NCBI GenBank assembly: GCA_019306065.1
Contig: JAFDMF010000001.1
Span: 1-64,000 of the forward strand
Length of the DNA stretch: 64,000 bases
Direction of reading: 5' to 3'
Origin: Deltaproteobacteria bacterium
GTDB lineage: Bacteria; Desulfobacterota; Desulfobacteria; Desulfobacterales; JAFDMD01
Made by a program: the position numbers and the translations under genes. The notes beneath the pieces are model-generated. The model was not told the origin of the DNA. It made no database searches and worked only from the letters and a program-made list of their open reading frames with translations. Positions 52,507 through 64,000 of this stretch are shown piece after piece; the stretch's first letter is position 1, and the number at the start of each line of letters is the position of its first letter.

Positions 52507-54117
52507 ATGAACGATTTTAATTACATGGAAATGTTAAAAATTAAAAAAGATACAACCGAATATAAACTGCTTACAAAAGATTATATAAGCTTATCCGAAT
52601 TTGAAGGCGAAAAAATTTTAAAAATAGCCCCGGAAGCCTTAACCCTTATTGCAAAAAGGGCTTTTACTGATATCTCCTGCTATTTAAGAGCAAGTCATTT
52701 AAAACAGCTTGCAACAATTATTGAAGATAATCAAAGTTCTGCAAACGATAAATATGTAGCCGTAGAAATGCTTAAAAATGCGGTTATATCCGCGGAAGGA
52801 GTTTATCCTATGTGTCAGGATACGGGTACCGCTATTATAATGGGCAAAAAGGGGGGAAGGGTATATACGGGATGTTCGGACGAAAAAGCTTTATCTAAAG
52901 GAGTTTTTAAGGCTTACACAGAGAATAATCTGCGTTATTCCCAAAATATTCCGACAGATTTGTATGAAGAAAGAAACAGCGGGAATAATCTTCCTGCTCA
53001 AATAGAGATATACTCTACAAACGACGACGAATATAAATTTCTATTTATTGCAAAAGGAGGCGGTTCCGCAAATAAGTCTTTTCTTTTTCAACAAACAAGG
53101 GCTGTTTTAAATCCCGAAACCTTATTGAATTTTTTAACCGAAAAAATCAAAGCAATAGGCACTTCCGCTTGCCCGCCTTATCATCTTGCTGTAGTTATAG
53201 GAGGCACATCTGCGGAATTTAATTTAAAAACCGTAAAACTCGCCTCTGCCGGATACCTTGATAATATCCCGACAAAAAGCGGAGAGGATTCTATAGGATT
53301 CAGGGTTTTGGAATTAGAAGAAAAATTGCTTGAAATTACAAAAAATTTGGGAATAGGAGCGCAGTTCGGAGGAAAATATTTCTGCCATGACGTAAGAATA
53401 ATAAGGCTTCCCAGACACGGAGCGTCATGTCCTATAGGCATAGGTGTAAGCTGCAGCGCGGATAGAAATATTAAAGGCAAAATCACAAAAAAGGGTATCT
53501 TTTTGGAAAAATTAGAAAAAAATCCCGCAAAATATTTTACCCCCGTAACTGTTGAAGAAAACAAGGCGGTAAAGATAAATCTAAATGTTTCAATGGCGGA
53601 ACTTATAGCGACGCTTTCAAAATATAAGGTAGGAACCGCGCTAAGTCTTACCGGAAAAATAGTGGTTGCAAGAGATATTGCTCATGCAAAACTTATGCAG
53701 CGTTTAAATGATACCAGCGAGCTGCCGAAATACTTTAAAGATCATATTATATATTATGCAGGTCCGGCAAAAACTCCAAAAGGAGCGGCAGCCGGTTCTT
53801 TTGGTCCTACTACCGCCGGCAGAATGGACGCTTATGTTCCTATTTTTCAAAAATGCGGGGCGTCTATGGTAATGCTTGCAAAAGGAAATCGCTCAAAACA
53901 GATAACCGAATCTTGTAAAAAATACGGAGGATTTTATCTTGGCTCGATTGGAGGGCCCGCTGCAAGGCTTGGAAAAGATTGTATAACAAAGGTTGAAATT
54001 TTGGAATATCCAGAACTTGGAATGGAAGCGGTTTATTCCATAGACGTAAAAAATTTCCCGGCGTTTATTATAACTGACGATAAAGGAAACGACTTTTTTG
54101 ACGGGCTTTTAAATTAA
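52507..54117 (+). CDS. fumA: Class I fumarate hydratase, single-chain
   Basis: 536 residues, the size of iron-sulfur fumarases with fused alpha and beta domains. The alpha domain carries cluster cysteines in [18 protein letters not shown] (near 103) and in the ARGASCPIG-like stretch [18 protein letters not shown]. The beta domain shows [13 protein letters not shown] and [21 protein letters not shown]. It interconverts fumarate and malate in the cytoplasm, and the cluster is oxygen-sensitive. GGAG precedes the ATG. Confidence 0.95.
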   Translation: MNDFNYMEMLKIKKDTTEYKLLTKDYISLSEFEGEKILKIAPEALTLIAKRAFTDISCYLRASHLKQLATIIEDNQSSANDKYVAVEMLKNAVISAEGVYPMCQDTGTAIIMGKKGGRVYTGCSDEKALSKGVFKAYTENNLRYSQNIPTDLYEERNSGNNLPAQIEIYSTNDDEYKFLFIAKGGGSANKSFLFQQTRAVLNPETLLNFLTEKIKAIGTSACPPYHLAVVIGGTSAEFNLKTVKLASAGYLDNIPTKSGEDSIGFRVLELEEKLLEITKNLGIGAQFGGKYFCHDVRIIRLPRHGASCPIGIGVSCSADRNIKGKITKKGIFLEKLEKNPAKYFTPVTVEENKAVKINLNVSMAELIATLSKYKVGTALSLTGKIVVARDIAHAKLMQRLNDTSELPKYFKDHIIYYAGPAKTPKGAAAGSFGPTTAGRMDAYVPIFQKCGASMVMLAKGNRSKQITESCKKYGGFYLGSIGGPAARLGKDCITKVEILEYPELGMEAVYSIDVKNFPAFIITDDKGNDFFDGLLN

Positions 54118-54152
54118 TCTCCATAACTATAGTTAAAACATAAAAAAAATTT

Positions 54153-54179
54153 GCCCGTTTTCTACATTATGCGACGGGC
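54153..54179 (+). terminator. Probable terminator behind the fumarase gene
   Basis: GCCCGT and ACGGGC pair (6 bp, extended by AAATTT/TTTA) around a 15-nt loop, followed by TTTAAT. Modest strength. Confidence 0.5.
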
Positions 54180-54201
54180 TTTAATAAAAACATAAAATAA
54201 G

Positions 54202-55368
54202 ATGAACAATACAATTACAACCGAAAAACTGCCAATAAAATTATGGACAAACGAGATTGAAGAAGGGGCGTTGCACCAAACAAAAAATCTTGCAAATCAC
54301 CCCTGCGCTTTTAAACACGTAGCAATTATGCCGGACGTTCACGAAGGATACGGTATGCCTATAGGCGGAGTTATAGCAGTAAAGGAAGCGCTTATTCCTA
54401 ATGCGGTAGGGGTAGATATTGGCTGCGGAGTATGCGCGGTAAAAACAGATATTGATAATTTGGAAAAAAAACAGATTGAAACTATAGTATATAAAATAAA
54501 ATCAGCCATACCTACAGGCTTTAAATGGCATTCAACCCCGCTTTCCGAAGATAAAATGCCTCAAATCTTATCCGAAGAATTAACTCTTATAGTATGTAAA
54601 GAATATAAAAAAGCAAGAAAACAACTTGGAACCCTGGGAGGCGGAAATCATTTTATAGAGATTCAAAAAGGAAAAGATAATTATATATGGATTATGATAC
54701 ATTCCGGAAGCCGCAATTTGGGAAAACAGATAGCCGATACATATAACCGTTACGCAAAAAAATTTAACGAAAAATTATCAAATCCAATACCAAAAAGCTG
54801 GCAGCTTGCTTATCTGCCTATAGACAATAAAAAGGCGCAACAGTATAAAGCCGAAATGCAATATTGTATTTCTTTTGCTTTGGCAAACAGGCAAGCTATG
54901 ATGGAAAAATCTCTTGAAATTTTAATAGATGTTACAGGCAGTATAAATTATCAACCCTTGATTAATATAGCTCATAATTATGCCGCTTATGAAAAGCATT
55001 TTAAAAAAGATTTATTTATTCATAGAAAAGGCGCAACATCCGCAAAAAAAGGAGAAATCGGTATAATACCCGGATCTCAGGGAACAAACAGTTTTATAGT
55101 AAAAGGAAAAGGGAATCCGGAAAGCTTTAAATCATGCTCTCATGGGGCTGGAAGAAGACTCGGAAGAAAACAGGCGGTTAAAGAACTTGATTTTAAAAAA
55201 GAGGTAGGACTGCTTGATAAAAAAGGTATTCTTCATTTTATAAGATCCCGTGTAGATTTAGACGAAGCCCCCGGAGCATATAAAAATATTGATACAGTTA
55301 TAAAAAATCAGGCTGATCTTGTAGATATTATAGAAGAACTTGAACCTTTGGCGGTTATTAAAGGGTAA
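54202..55368 (+). CDS. rtcB: RNA ligase RtcB
   Basis: A 388-residue RtcB, which joins RNA 2',3'-cyclic phosphate and 5'-OH ends using GTP and manganese. Visible motifs: MPDVHEGYGMPIGGVIAV, GVDIGCGVCAV (metal-binding Cys), GTLGGGNHFIEIQ, HSGSRNLGK, then IPGSQGTNSFIVKGKG and SCSHGAGRRLGR with the guanylylated histidine. It is on the short side of the family. No archease or RtcA gene neighbours it. It converges with thiC, four bases apart. Confidence 0.95.
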   Translation: MNNTITTEKLPIKLWTNEIEEGALHQTKNLANHPCAFKHVAIMPDVHEGYGMPIGGVIAVKEALIPNAVGVDIGCGVCAVKTDIDNLEKKQIETIVYKIKSAIPTGFKWHSTPLSEDKMPQILSEELTLIVCKEYKKARKQLGTLGGGNHFIEIQKGKDNYIWIMIHSGSRNLGKQIADTYNRYAKKFNEKLSNPIPKSWQLAYLPIDNKKAQQYKAEMQYCISFALANRQAMMEKSLEILIDVTGSINYQPLINIAHNYAAYEKHFKKDLFIHRKGATSAKKGEIGIIPGSQGTNSFIVKGKGNPESFKSCSHGAGRRLGRKQAVKELDFKKEVGLLDKKGILHFIRSRVDLDEAPGAYKNIDTVIKNQADLVDIIEELEPLAVIKG

Positions 55369-55372
55369 CCGC

Positions 55373-56659
55373 CTATTTTTTTAAAACTTCGTTCATGTTT
55401 TTTACAGCGCACATTTTACCGCACATAGTACATGTCTGTTCATCTTCCGGAATAGAGCTTTCTCTATATATTTTCGCTTTTTCCGGATCAATTGCAAGCT
55501 TTAACATTTTATCCCAGTCTAAAGCAGCCCTTGCAGAAGACATTCTATCGTCCCAATCTTTTGCTCCCGGAAACTTTTTTACAATATCTGCCGCATGAGC
55601 GGCTATTTTTGCGGCTATAATACCTTCTTTCATATCCTCTAACGTAGGAAGTCTTAAATGTTCCGCAGGGGTTACATAACATAAAAAATCTGCCCCTTTT
55701 GCGGCGGCAATAGCTCCGCCTATAGCGCTTGTAATATGATCGTATCCAGGAGCTATATCTGTTACAATAGGTCCTAAAACATAAAACGGCGCCCCGAAAC
55801 ATAACGATTTTTGCAAAACCACATTTGCCTCTATCTGATCAAGAGGAACATGCCCGGGACCTTCTATCATTACCTGAACATTTTTCTCCCATGCTCTTTT
55901 TGTAAGTTCCGCCAATTTTATCATCTCGTGTAATTGAGTTATGTCTGTAGCGTCATCTATACTTCCGGGCCTGCATCCGTCTCCCAAACTTAAAGTAACG
56001 TCATATTCAACGCATATATCAAGAAGTCTATCATAATATTGATAAAAAGGATTCTCTTTATTATTTGCTTCCATCCATCTATATAACAAAGAGCCTCCTC
56101 TTGAAACTATCCCTGTTCTTCTTTTTCCGAATTTTATACTTTCTATAACCTCTTTGGTTAACCCTGCATGAATTGTCAAAAAATCAACTCCGTCTTCTAC
56201 GTGAATTTTAACCACTTTAAAAAACTCATCTACGGTAATATCGGTTAATTCTTTATCATAAAAACCTACCGCATCATAAATAGGAACCGTTCCTATCATA
56301 GCGCTCGACATTTTTACCAATTTTTGTCTAAAATCTCTTGTTCTGCCAAAACAGCTTAAATCCATTATAGCTTCGGTTTTAAGCATAAGAGCATGTTTTA
56401 CCTTTTCCATCTCAGCTTCTATATTTGGGCAGTCTTTTGAAATTCCCAAATTAACGTTTATTTTAGTTCTCATAGATTCGCCGATAGCTTCCGGATCAAG
56501 AGATTTATGAGCTTTATTTGCAGGTATTATTACCTTCCCTTCGGCTATTTTAGATGCCAATTTTGTTATATTTATATTCTCCTTTTTTGCGGCTATTTCC
56601 ATTTCTTTGGTTATTATGCCTTTTCTTGCGGCATCCATCTGAGTTGTATATTTCATCAT
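55373..56659 (-). CDS. thiC: Phosphomethylpyrimidine synthase ThiC
   Basis: A 428-residue radical SAM enzyme that converts aminoimidazole ribotide into the thiamine pyrimidine. The C-terminal cluster motif is CTMCGKMC (Cys-x2-Cys-x3-Cys), as in the shorter ThiC form of anaerobes. The core shows [14 protein letters not shown] and [26 protein letters not shown] precedes two tandem ATG codons. No TPP riboswitch pattern is seen in the 276 bp upstream. Confidence 0.97.
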   Translation of the reverse strand: MMKYTTQMDAARKGIITKEMEIAAKKENINITKLASKIAEGKVIIPANKAHKSLDPEAIGESMRTKINVNLGISKDCPNIEAEMEKVKHALMLKTEAIMDLSCFGRTRDFRQKLVKMSSAMIGTVPIYDAVGFYDKELTDITVDEFFKVVKIHVEDGVDFLTIHAGLTKEVIESIKFGKRRTGIVSRGGSLLYRWMEANNKENPFYQYYDRLLDICVEYDVTLSLGDGCRPGSIDDATDITQLHEMIKLAELTKRAWEKNVQVMIEGPGHVPLDQIEANVVLQKSLCFGAPFYVLGPIVTDIAPGYDHITSAIGGAIAAAKGADFLCYVTPAEHLRLPTLEDMKEGIIAAKIAAHAADIVKKFPGAKDWDDRMSSARAALDWDKMLKLAIDPEKAKIYRESSIPEDEQTCTMCGKMCAVKNMNEVLKK

Positions 56660-56688
56660 TTAATTTCCTATAATTATATTTACTATTA

Positions 56689-56809
56689 TGAAATTTCTCC
56701 TCGCCGCGCTCGTTGACATTACAGGGCAAAAAACTTCAACCGAAATAAGAAGCCTGTCCTGTCGAGGCTGCTATTTCATCCTGTCATTTCGAGCGAAGCG
56801 AGAAATCCA
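56689..56809. repeat. TTTCGA-type repeat, inverted pair
   Basis: A minus-oriented copy (GAAATTTCTCCTCGCCGCGC) and a plus-oriented copy (TGTCATTTCGAGCGAAGCGA, then GAAATCC) with a degenerate third half (CCTGTCGAGGCTG) between them. The spacer AAATAAGAAGCCTGTC matches the pair at 36084. Confidence 0.7.
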
Positions 56810-56935
56810 TTTAACCCGTTTCCCTCCTACGTCTTATAATCATCCTTTTTTTATGTCTATATCTCTTTAGTCATGGGACTTTCCTCTGCTTATATTAAGG
56901 AATAATTAGGAGATATCCAAGTTTATTTGTTTTGC

Positions 56936-57775
56936 TTAAAACCGTCTTCTGTAACTAACATTTAAAGCCCTGTTGTAATCTCCGCTTTTTTTAAACAAAA
57001 CTCCTAAAAAAGGAACATCGCCGGAAGAACAATTTTTTATATTAAAATCGGAATCTATATTAAGCGCTCTTATCCAATTTATTAATTCTCTTGTAGCCGG
57101 CTTTTTTTCTATTCCTTCCAATTCCCTTAATTGATAAAAAATTTTTATTATATTTTCGGTAAGACTCTTTTCCAAACTCGGAAAATGAACATCTATAATT
57201 TTTTTCATCATTTTAGGATCAGGAAAGGCTATATGATGAAAATTACATCTTCCTAAAAAAGGATCTGAAAGATCCTTTTTCGCATTTGAAGTTATTATTA
57301 TAATAGGTCTGTGTTTTGTGCTTATTGTTTTATCTGTTTCTATAATATCAAACTCCATCTGATCCAAAACATCTAACATATCGTCTTGAAAATCTGTATC
57401 CGCTTTATCTATTTCATCTATTAAAAGAATGGCTTTTTTATCATTTGTAAAAGCCTGTCCTATTTTACCCATTTTTATATAATCTTCTATATTACTTACG
57501 TCCCTTTTTGAATCTTTAAATCTGCTGTCATTAAGTCTAGTAAGAGTATCATACTGATAAAGAGCGTCTATAAGCTTCATACTAGATTTAACGTTTAATA
57601 CTATAAGCGGCATATCTAAATACTTTGCTATTGCATGAGCAAGCATTGTTTTACCTGTTCCGGGCTCTCCTTTAAGTAAAAGCGGCATTTGCAACGCAAT
57701 AGATATATTAACTATTTTTGAAAGTTCAGGATCAATAACATACTTGTTATTTATAGAAAAGTTTTTATTTTCCAT
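56936..57775 (-). CDS. MoxR-type AAA ATPase
   Basis: 279 residues. Walker A is GEPGTGKT (near 36-43), Walker B is ILLIDEIDKAD (near 115), sensor 1 is IIITSN and the arginine finger is in DPFLGRCNFHH. MoxR proteins act as chaperones that load metals or assemble complexes, normally with a von Willebrand (VWA) protein encoded next door. No VWA gene is present beside it here. The C-terminal lid is complete. Confidence 0.88.
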   Translation of the reverse strand: MENKNFSINNKYVIDPELSKIVNISIALQMPLLLKGEPGTGKTMLAHAIAKYLDMPLIVLNVKSSMKLIDALYQYDTLTRLNDSRFKDSKRDVSNIEDYIKMGKIGQAFTNDKKAILLIDEIDKADTDFQDDMLDVLDQMEFDIIETDKTISTKHRPIIIITSNAKKDLSDPFLGRCNFHHIAFPDPKMMKKIIDVHFPSLEKSLTENIIKIFYQLRELEGIEKKPATRELINWIRALNIDSDFNIKNCSSGDVPFLGVLFKKSGDYNRALNVSYRRRF

Positions 57776-58270
57776 ATTTATTTACTCCGTCATAATCCAA
57801 AATAAACTCTTAAAAGAGGTAAAAAAGAATGATTATAAAAATAATAAATTTTAATATGCGATTATCAGATATTTAAATTATTGACAATAAATAGTTCCTT
57901 TTTTTATTGTCTTTTTATATATTTTAAAATACTATACTTTTTTTAATATTCACCCATGACTATATTATAGACACAAAAAGGGATGATTATGAAACTGATA
58001 TGAGTTAAAATTTTTATCTACCTATAAAAAAGAAATCAAACTATGTTAATTATAATGTTGAAAAAAAACGGATTATAAGCAGGTTTTAAACCGATTATTT
58101 TAAAGTATATAAAAAAAGTAAAATATTAATAAAATAAAAACTTTTTTCTTATCAAAAAAATATCTCTTTTTATAAAGAAATAAATACGTTAAATAAGATA
58201 TTATAATTATGAACATAGTATTATAATAAATATTAATTTTAAAAGATAAATAGTTATAAGAGGTATGAAA
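57776..58270. other. AT-rich intergenic region upstream of dnaN
   Basis: A 495-bp, very A/T-rich gap between the divergent MoxR-like gene and dnaN. Since dnaN commonly lies close to the chromosome origin, DnaA boxes were sought by eye. Only weak look-alikes (TTATAGACA near 57965) are seen and no cluster. It probably carries the promoters of both genes. Confidence 0.4.
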
Positions 58271-59398
58271 ATGAAATTAATAATAAATAAAAAAGACATT
58301 TTAGAATGTATCGCAAATCTTCAAGGAATAACTGGAAGAAAAACAAATCTTGCTATAACATCCTGCATTTTAATTAAAACAGAATCATCTGATACTATTT
58401 CTATTAACGCTAACGACCTTGAAACAGGATTTGAAGGAATTTATCCCGCAATCGTAGTAGAAGAAGGTGTAATTGCCGTTAATTCTAAAATATTTTTTGA
58501 AATAATAAAAGAATATCCAGACGAAAAAATATTAATAACAAAGGATGAAAACAGAAAAATAAAAATAGGCGAAGGAAAATTAGAATTTAATCTTGTAAGC
58601 ATGAACGAAGAAGAGTTTCCAGATAATCCAATTATAGAACAGGTTGACTATTTTGAAATAGATTCTTTTTACTTACGAAAAATGATAAGTCAAACCGTAT
58701 TAATAGGAACCACGCCGGACGAAAAAAAGGCTTATATAAACGGAGTATATTTTAATCTTACAAAAGAAGGCGAAAATAAAAAGATCGAAATAACTTCTAC
58801 AGACGGCGGAAGATTATCAAGATCAAAATATATATATAAAGATGATCAAAATATTTCTTTTGAAAAATATCAGATTATACCAAAAAAAGGACTATCCGAA
58901 TTATTAAAATTTATAGATAATGAAATAATAATTAAGATAGGGTTTAAAGGAAGCAACTTTATATTAAAAAAGGATAATGAAACCATAACAATAAGATTAT
59001 TAGAAGGAAAGTTTCCAGAACATAAAGATATATTAAAAACAGATAGTTGTAATAGTATAATAATTAATAAAAATATATTTTCTATGGTATTAAGACGAAT
59101 GTCTATCTTATCTGCTACAGACGGTTATTATAAAAGCGTTATATTTAATTTTGATAACGATAAATTAACGATATCAAGCGCGGATTTTGAAAAAGGGGAA
59201 TCAAAAGAAGACATTGATATAGAATATAAAGGAGAAAAATTTAAAGCCGCTTTTAACTCAAAATTTTTTATAGATTTAATGAATCTAATGATAGATAAAA
59301 ATATAATATTATATATAAAAAACAAAGAAAAACCGTGTGTAATAGAAGGCGAAAACGATAAAACCTTTAAAACTGCAATTATGCCTATGGAAGTATAA
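58271..59398 (+). CDS. dnaN: DNA polymerase III beta subunit (sliding clamp)
   Basis: About 375 residues. The start at 58271 is preferred because GAGG sits seven bases ahead; the ATG two codons earlier is too close. The three-fold clamp pattern is visible: LIINKKDILECIANLQGITG, LEFNLVSMNEEEFPDNP, STDGGRLSRSKY and the C-terminal AIMPMEV, close to the usual MPMR-type ending. It keeps polymerase on DNA as a ring dimer. No dnaA or recF lies beside it. Confidence 0.93.
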   Translation: MKLIINKKDILECIANLQGITGRKTNLAITSCILIKTESSDTISINANDLETGFEGIYPAIVVEEGVIAVNSKIFFEIIKEYPDEKILITKDENRKIKIGEGKLEFNLVSMNEEEFPDNPIIEQVDYFEIDSFYLRKMISQTVLIGTTPDEKKAYINGVYFNLTKEGENKKIEITSTDGGRLSRSKYIYKDDQNISFEKYQIIPKKGLSELLKFIDNEIIIKIGFKGSNFILKKDNETITIRLLEGKFPEHKDILKTDSCNSIIINKNIFSMVLRRMSILSATDGYYKSVIFNFDNDKLTISSADFEKGESKEDIDIEYKGEKFKAAFNSKFFIDLMNLMIDKNIILYIKNKEKPCVIEGENDKTFKTAIMPMEV

Positions 59399-59401
59399 TT
59401 A

Positions 59402-59436
59402 TTATTTCGACCAGCACTGCGAGGAAAGATCTCATA
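59402..59436 (+). repeat. TTTCGA-type dispersed repeat
   Basis: A degenerate plus-oriented copy (ATTTCGACCAGCACTGCGAG, then AAAGATCTCATA) directly behind the dnaN stop. Confidence 0.6.
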
Positions 59437-59510
59437 ATTATCTAAACCGCAGATTTATATAATAGACTATGATTAAAAATCTAATTTAAAAAGAATTATA
59501 ACAATACTAA

Positions 59511-61922
<2,412 letters not shown>

Positions 61923-62010
61923 TATAAGAGGAGAAATTTCATAATTGTCTGAGCTATAATTAAGAATCTGCTATATTTTATAAAAACAAAGACTCTTTCG
62001 GAGATAAAAA

Positions 62011-63112
62011 ATGAATATAGAAACCGATATTGAAATAAAACAGATAATAAAAGAAATCCACACCAAATTCAAACAATTTGAAGACTATCTTTGACTTAAA
62101 AAGCAAAGAAAAAAGATTACTGGAAATAGAAAACATAATTAAAAAAGATAGTTTTTGGAATAATTTTGATAATACTACAGAGATACTAAAAGAAAGGACT
62201 TATTTATCTTTAACAATAGAAAAATTTAAAAAATTGAAAAGCGGGTTTGAAGACGGCAAAATACTTTTGGAATTATCCGCAGAAGAGAAGGATGCCGTAT
62301 CTTATAAAGAGGCGTATAGCCAGATAAAAGAAATAGAAATAAAAATAAAAACTTTTTCTATTGAATTAATTTTAAACGGAAAAGACGATAAAAATAACGC
62401 TATTATATCTATAAATTCCGGAGCGGGCGGCACGGAAGCTCAGGACTGGGCAGAAATTTTATTTAGAATGTATATAAGATGGGCGGAAAGAAGAGGATAT
62501 AATTCCGAAATAATAGATATTCAGCATGGAGACGAGGCTGGCATAAAAAGCGTAACATTTTCTATAAAAGGAGAATATGCTTACGGTTATCTTAAATTTG
62601 AAACAGGAGTTCATCGTCTTGTAAGAATATCTCCGTTTAATGCAAACGGCAAAAGACATACATCTTTTGCTTCCGTATCTGTTTATCCTGAAATTTCCAA
62701 AGAAATAAACATAAACATAGAGGAAAGCGATATAAGAATAGACGTTTTTAGAGCAAGCGGCGCTGGAGGACAACATGTTAATAAAACAAGCAGCGCGGTT
62801 AGAATAACCCACATACCTACAGGAATTATAGTCAGCTGCCAGCAGGAAAAATCTCAGCACAGAAATAGAGAAATAGCTACAAAAGTTCTAATGTCCCGCT
62901 TATATAAACTTGAAGAGAGCAAATTAGACGAAAAGAAAAAAGAAATACATGATAATAAAAACGGAATAGCATGGGGAAATCAGATAAGATCTTATGTAAT
63001 GCATCCTTATCAGATGGTAAAAGATCATAGAACCAATTATGAAACAGGAAATATAACAGCGGTATTAGACGGAGATATAGATAATTTTATAGAAAAAAAT
63101 ATGGCTGCATAA
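62011..63112 (+). CDS. prfB: Peptide chain release factor 2 with programmed +1 frameshift
   Basis: The zero frame runs from the ATG at 62011 for 27 codons to CTT TGA at 62089-62094. The ribosome must skip one base (CTTTGAC) to read GAC at 62093 and continue to 63112. TATCTTTGAC matches the classic RF2 site exactly, so RF2 regulates its own level at the UGA. The usual upstream G-rich internal ribosome site is weak (GAAGAC). The RF2 anticodon-like tripeptide SPF occurs in VRISPFNANG and the catalytic GGQ in GAGGQHVNK. The total product is about 366 residues. Confidence 0.96.
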
Positions 63113-63136
63113 CAAAACACTTTGTTATGCAGCCAT
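63101..63136. repeat. Perfect 16-bp hairpin over the prfB stop codon (TGCATAAC family)
   Basis: Left arm ATGGCTGCATAACAAA (63101-63116), loop ACAC, right arm TTTGTTATGCAGCCAT (63121-63136). The left arm encodes the final Met-Ala-Ala-stop of prfB. It may work as a transcript-end hairpin, although no T tract follows. Confidence 0.9.
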
Positions 63137-63208
63137 ATTGAATCAAAATATAAGCAGAGGAAACGCCCATTATAAAAATATTTAGACATAAAATATAATG
63201 AGGAAGTT

Positions 63209-64000
63209 ATGGCAAATATAGTTAAATGCAAAAATATAACAATAGGAAAAGGCTGTCCGCTTGTTTTTATATCAGGACCATGCGTTTTGGAAGATTACAA
63301 AACAGCTTATGAAATAGCCGCATTTTTAAAAAAGATTACAAAACAGCTTAATATTTCTTTTATATTTAAAGCTTCTTATGATAAAGCTAACAGAACGTCG
63401 GTAAATTCGTATAGAGGACCAGGTATAAAAAAAGGGCTGGAAATACTTGACGCCTTAAAAAAGGAATTAAACATACCGATACTTTCCGATATTCATAGAA
63501 TAAGCGAAATAGAAGATGCAGCGGAAATATTAGATATAATACAAATACCGGCTTTTTTGTGCAGACAAACCGATTTAATATTGGAAGCCGCAAAAACAGG
63601 AAAAATAATAAATATAAAAAAAGGACAATTCTTATCTCCATTTGACATGAAAAATGTAGTGGAAAAGGCAAATTCGGTTAAAAATAAAAAAATAATAATT
63701 ACCGAAAGAGGAACAATGTTCGGATATAACAACCTTGTGGTAGATTTTAGAGGTATTAAAATAATGCAAGATATCACAGGGTTTCCGATTATTTTCGATG
63801 CAACCCACAGCGTTCAGCTCCCCGGAGGCGCGGGAACAAGTTCTGCAGGGCAAAGAGATTTTGCGCCTATTTTGGCAAAAGCGGCGGTTGCGGCAGGAGC
63901 GGACGGAATATTTGCGGAGGTTTATAAAGATCCGAATAAAGCGCTTTGCGACGGGCCCAATTCCCTTTATCTTGATTCCGCGCCGGATATTTTGAAAGAT
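63209..64000 (+). CDS. kdsA: 3-deoxy-8-phosphooctulonate synthase (KDO-8-phosphate synthase), 3' end beyond the window
   Basis: 264 codons are present and the frame is open at the window edge. The enzyme condenses phosphoenolpyruvate with arabinose-5-phosphate to make the Kdo precursor of lipopolysaccharide. Signatures: ISGPCVLEDYKTAYEIA, FKASYDKANRTSVNSYRGPG, DIIQIPAFLCRQTDLI, NIKKGQFLSPFDM, then TERGTMFGYNNLVVDFRG and DATHSVQLPGG. GAGG precedes the ATG. It follows prfB by 96 bp and confirms a Gram-negative envelope. Confidence 0.97.
   Translation, partial: MANIVKCKNITIGKGCPLVFISGPCVLEDYKTAYEIAAFLKKITKQLNISFIFKASYDKANRTSVNSYRGPGIKKGLEILDALKKELNIPILSDIHRISEIEDAAEILDIIQIPAFLCRQTDLILEAAKTGKIINIKKGQFLSPFDMKNVVEKANSVKNKKIIITERGTMFGYNNLVVDFRGIKIMQDITGFPIIFDATHSVQLPGGAGTSSAGQRDFAPILAKAAVAAGADGIFAEVYKDPNKALCDGPNSLYLDSAPDILKD

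Noticed and set aside
56660-56935. TPP riboswitch ahead of thiC
   Set aside because: The conserved CTGAGA and ACCTGA...GGATAAT elements are not found; the gap holds dispersed repeats.

Overview
This is a low-GC, densely packed stretch of what looks like a Gram-negative, anaerobic bacterial chromosome. Gram-negative: KdsA (Kdo synthesis), an outer-membrane secretin lipoprotein and a PpiD-like periplasmic chaperone. Anaerobic: a GcdA-type glutaconyl-CoA decarboxylase carboxyltransferase, HdrB/HdrC-type iron-sulfur proteins, a class I Fe-S fumarase, an oxygen-sensitive type of ThiC and a selenocysteine tRNA. A member of the former Deltaproteobacteria (Desulfobacterota) would fit; that placement is inference from gene content, not from a marker phylogeny.

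Layout. 1-4.2 kb: a decayed type III restriction-modification locus (res and mod) whose deletions have removed catalytic motifs. 4.4-7.4 kb: recN, a radical SAM gene and tRNA-Sec. 7.4-16.4 kb (minus): rplM-rpsI followed without a break by a secretin/type IVb-pilus-like assembly operon, then a MotA/TolQ/ExbB-like channel protein and two tandem ExbD-like proteins. No assembly ATPase, pilin or prepilin peptidase is present. 16.6-22.2 kb (minus): a BMP-family nucleoside-type ABC importer with its own TetR regulator and a 25-bp perfect palindrome. 22.4-30.3 kb: a ParB-like protein, gcdA, a PpiD-like foldase, a secreted protein of unknown function, queH and an orphan ABC ATPase. 30.3-36 kb (minus): smc and acetoacetyl-CoA synthetase. 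37-40.6 kb: a sodium:solute symporter with a 28-residue companion peptide, a zinc-ribbon membrane protein and an M20 peptidase. 40.7-45 kb: hdrCB, radC, a core-MetE-like protein and a NYN nuclease with a frame break. 45.3-48.1 kb: a polar amino-acid ABC importer. 48.3-51.8 kb (minus): panC-metK-ahcY. 52.5-57.8 kb: fumarase, rtcB, thiC and a MoxR-like ATPase. 58.3-64 kb: dnaN, gyrB, prfB (with the programmed +1 frameshift) and the start of kdsA.

How genes work together. MetK and AhcY are two steps of the methyl cycle, and the MetE-like protein may supply methionine. GcdA, acetoacetyl-CoA synthetase and fumarase point to acyl-CoA and C4-acid metabolism. Intergenic space is rich in small palindromic repeats of several families, some lying just behind stop codons. 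The most unusual locus is the secretin/pilus-like operon placed next to a proton-channel-like motor module (7.4-15.6 kb).
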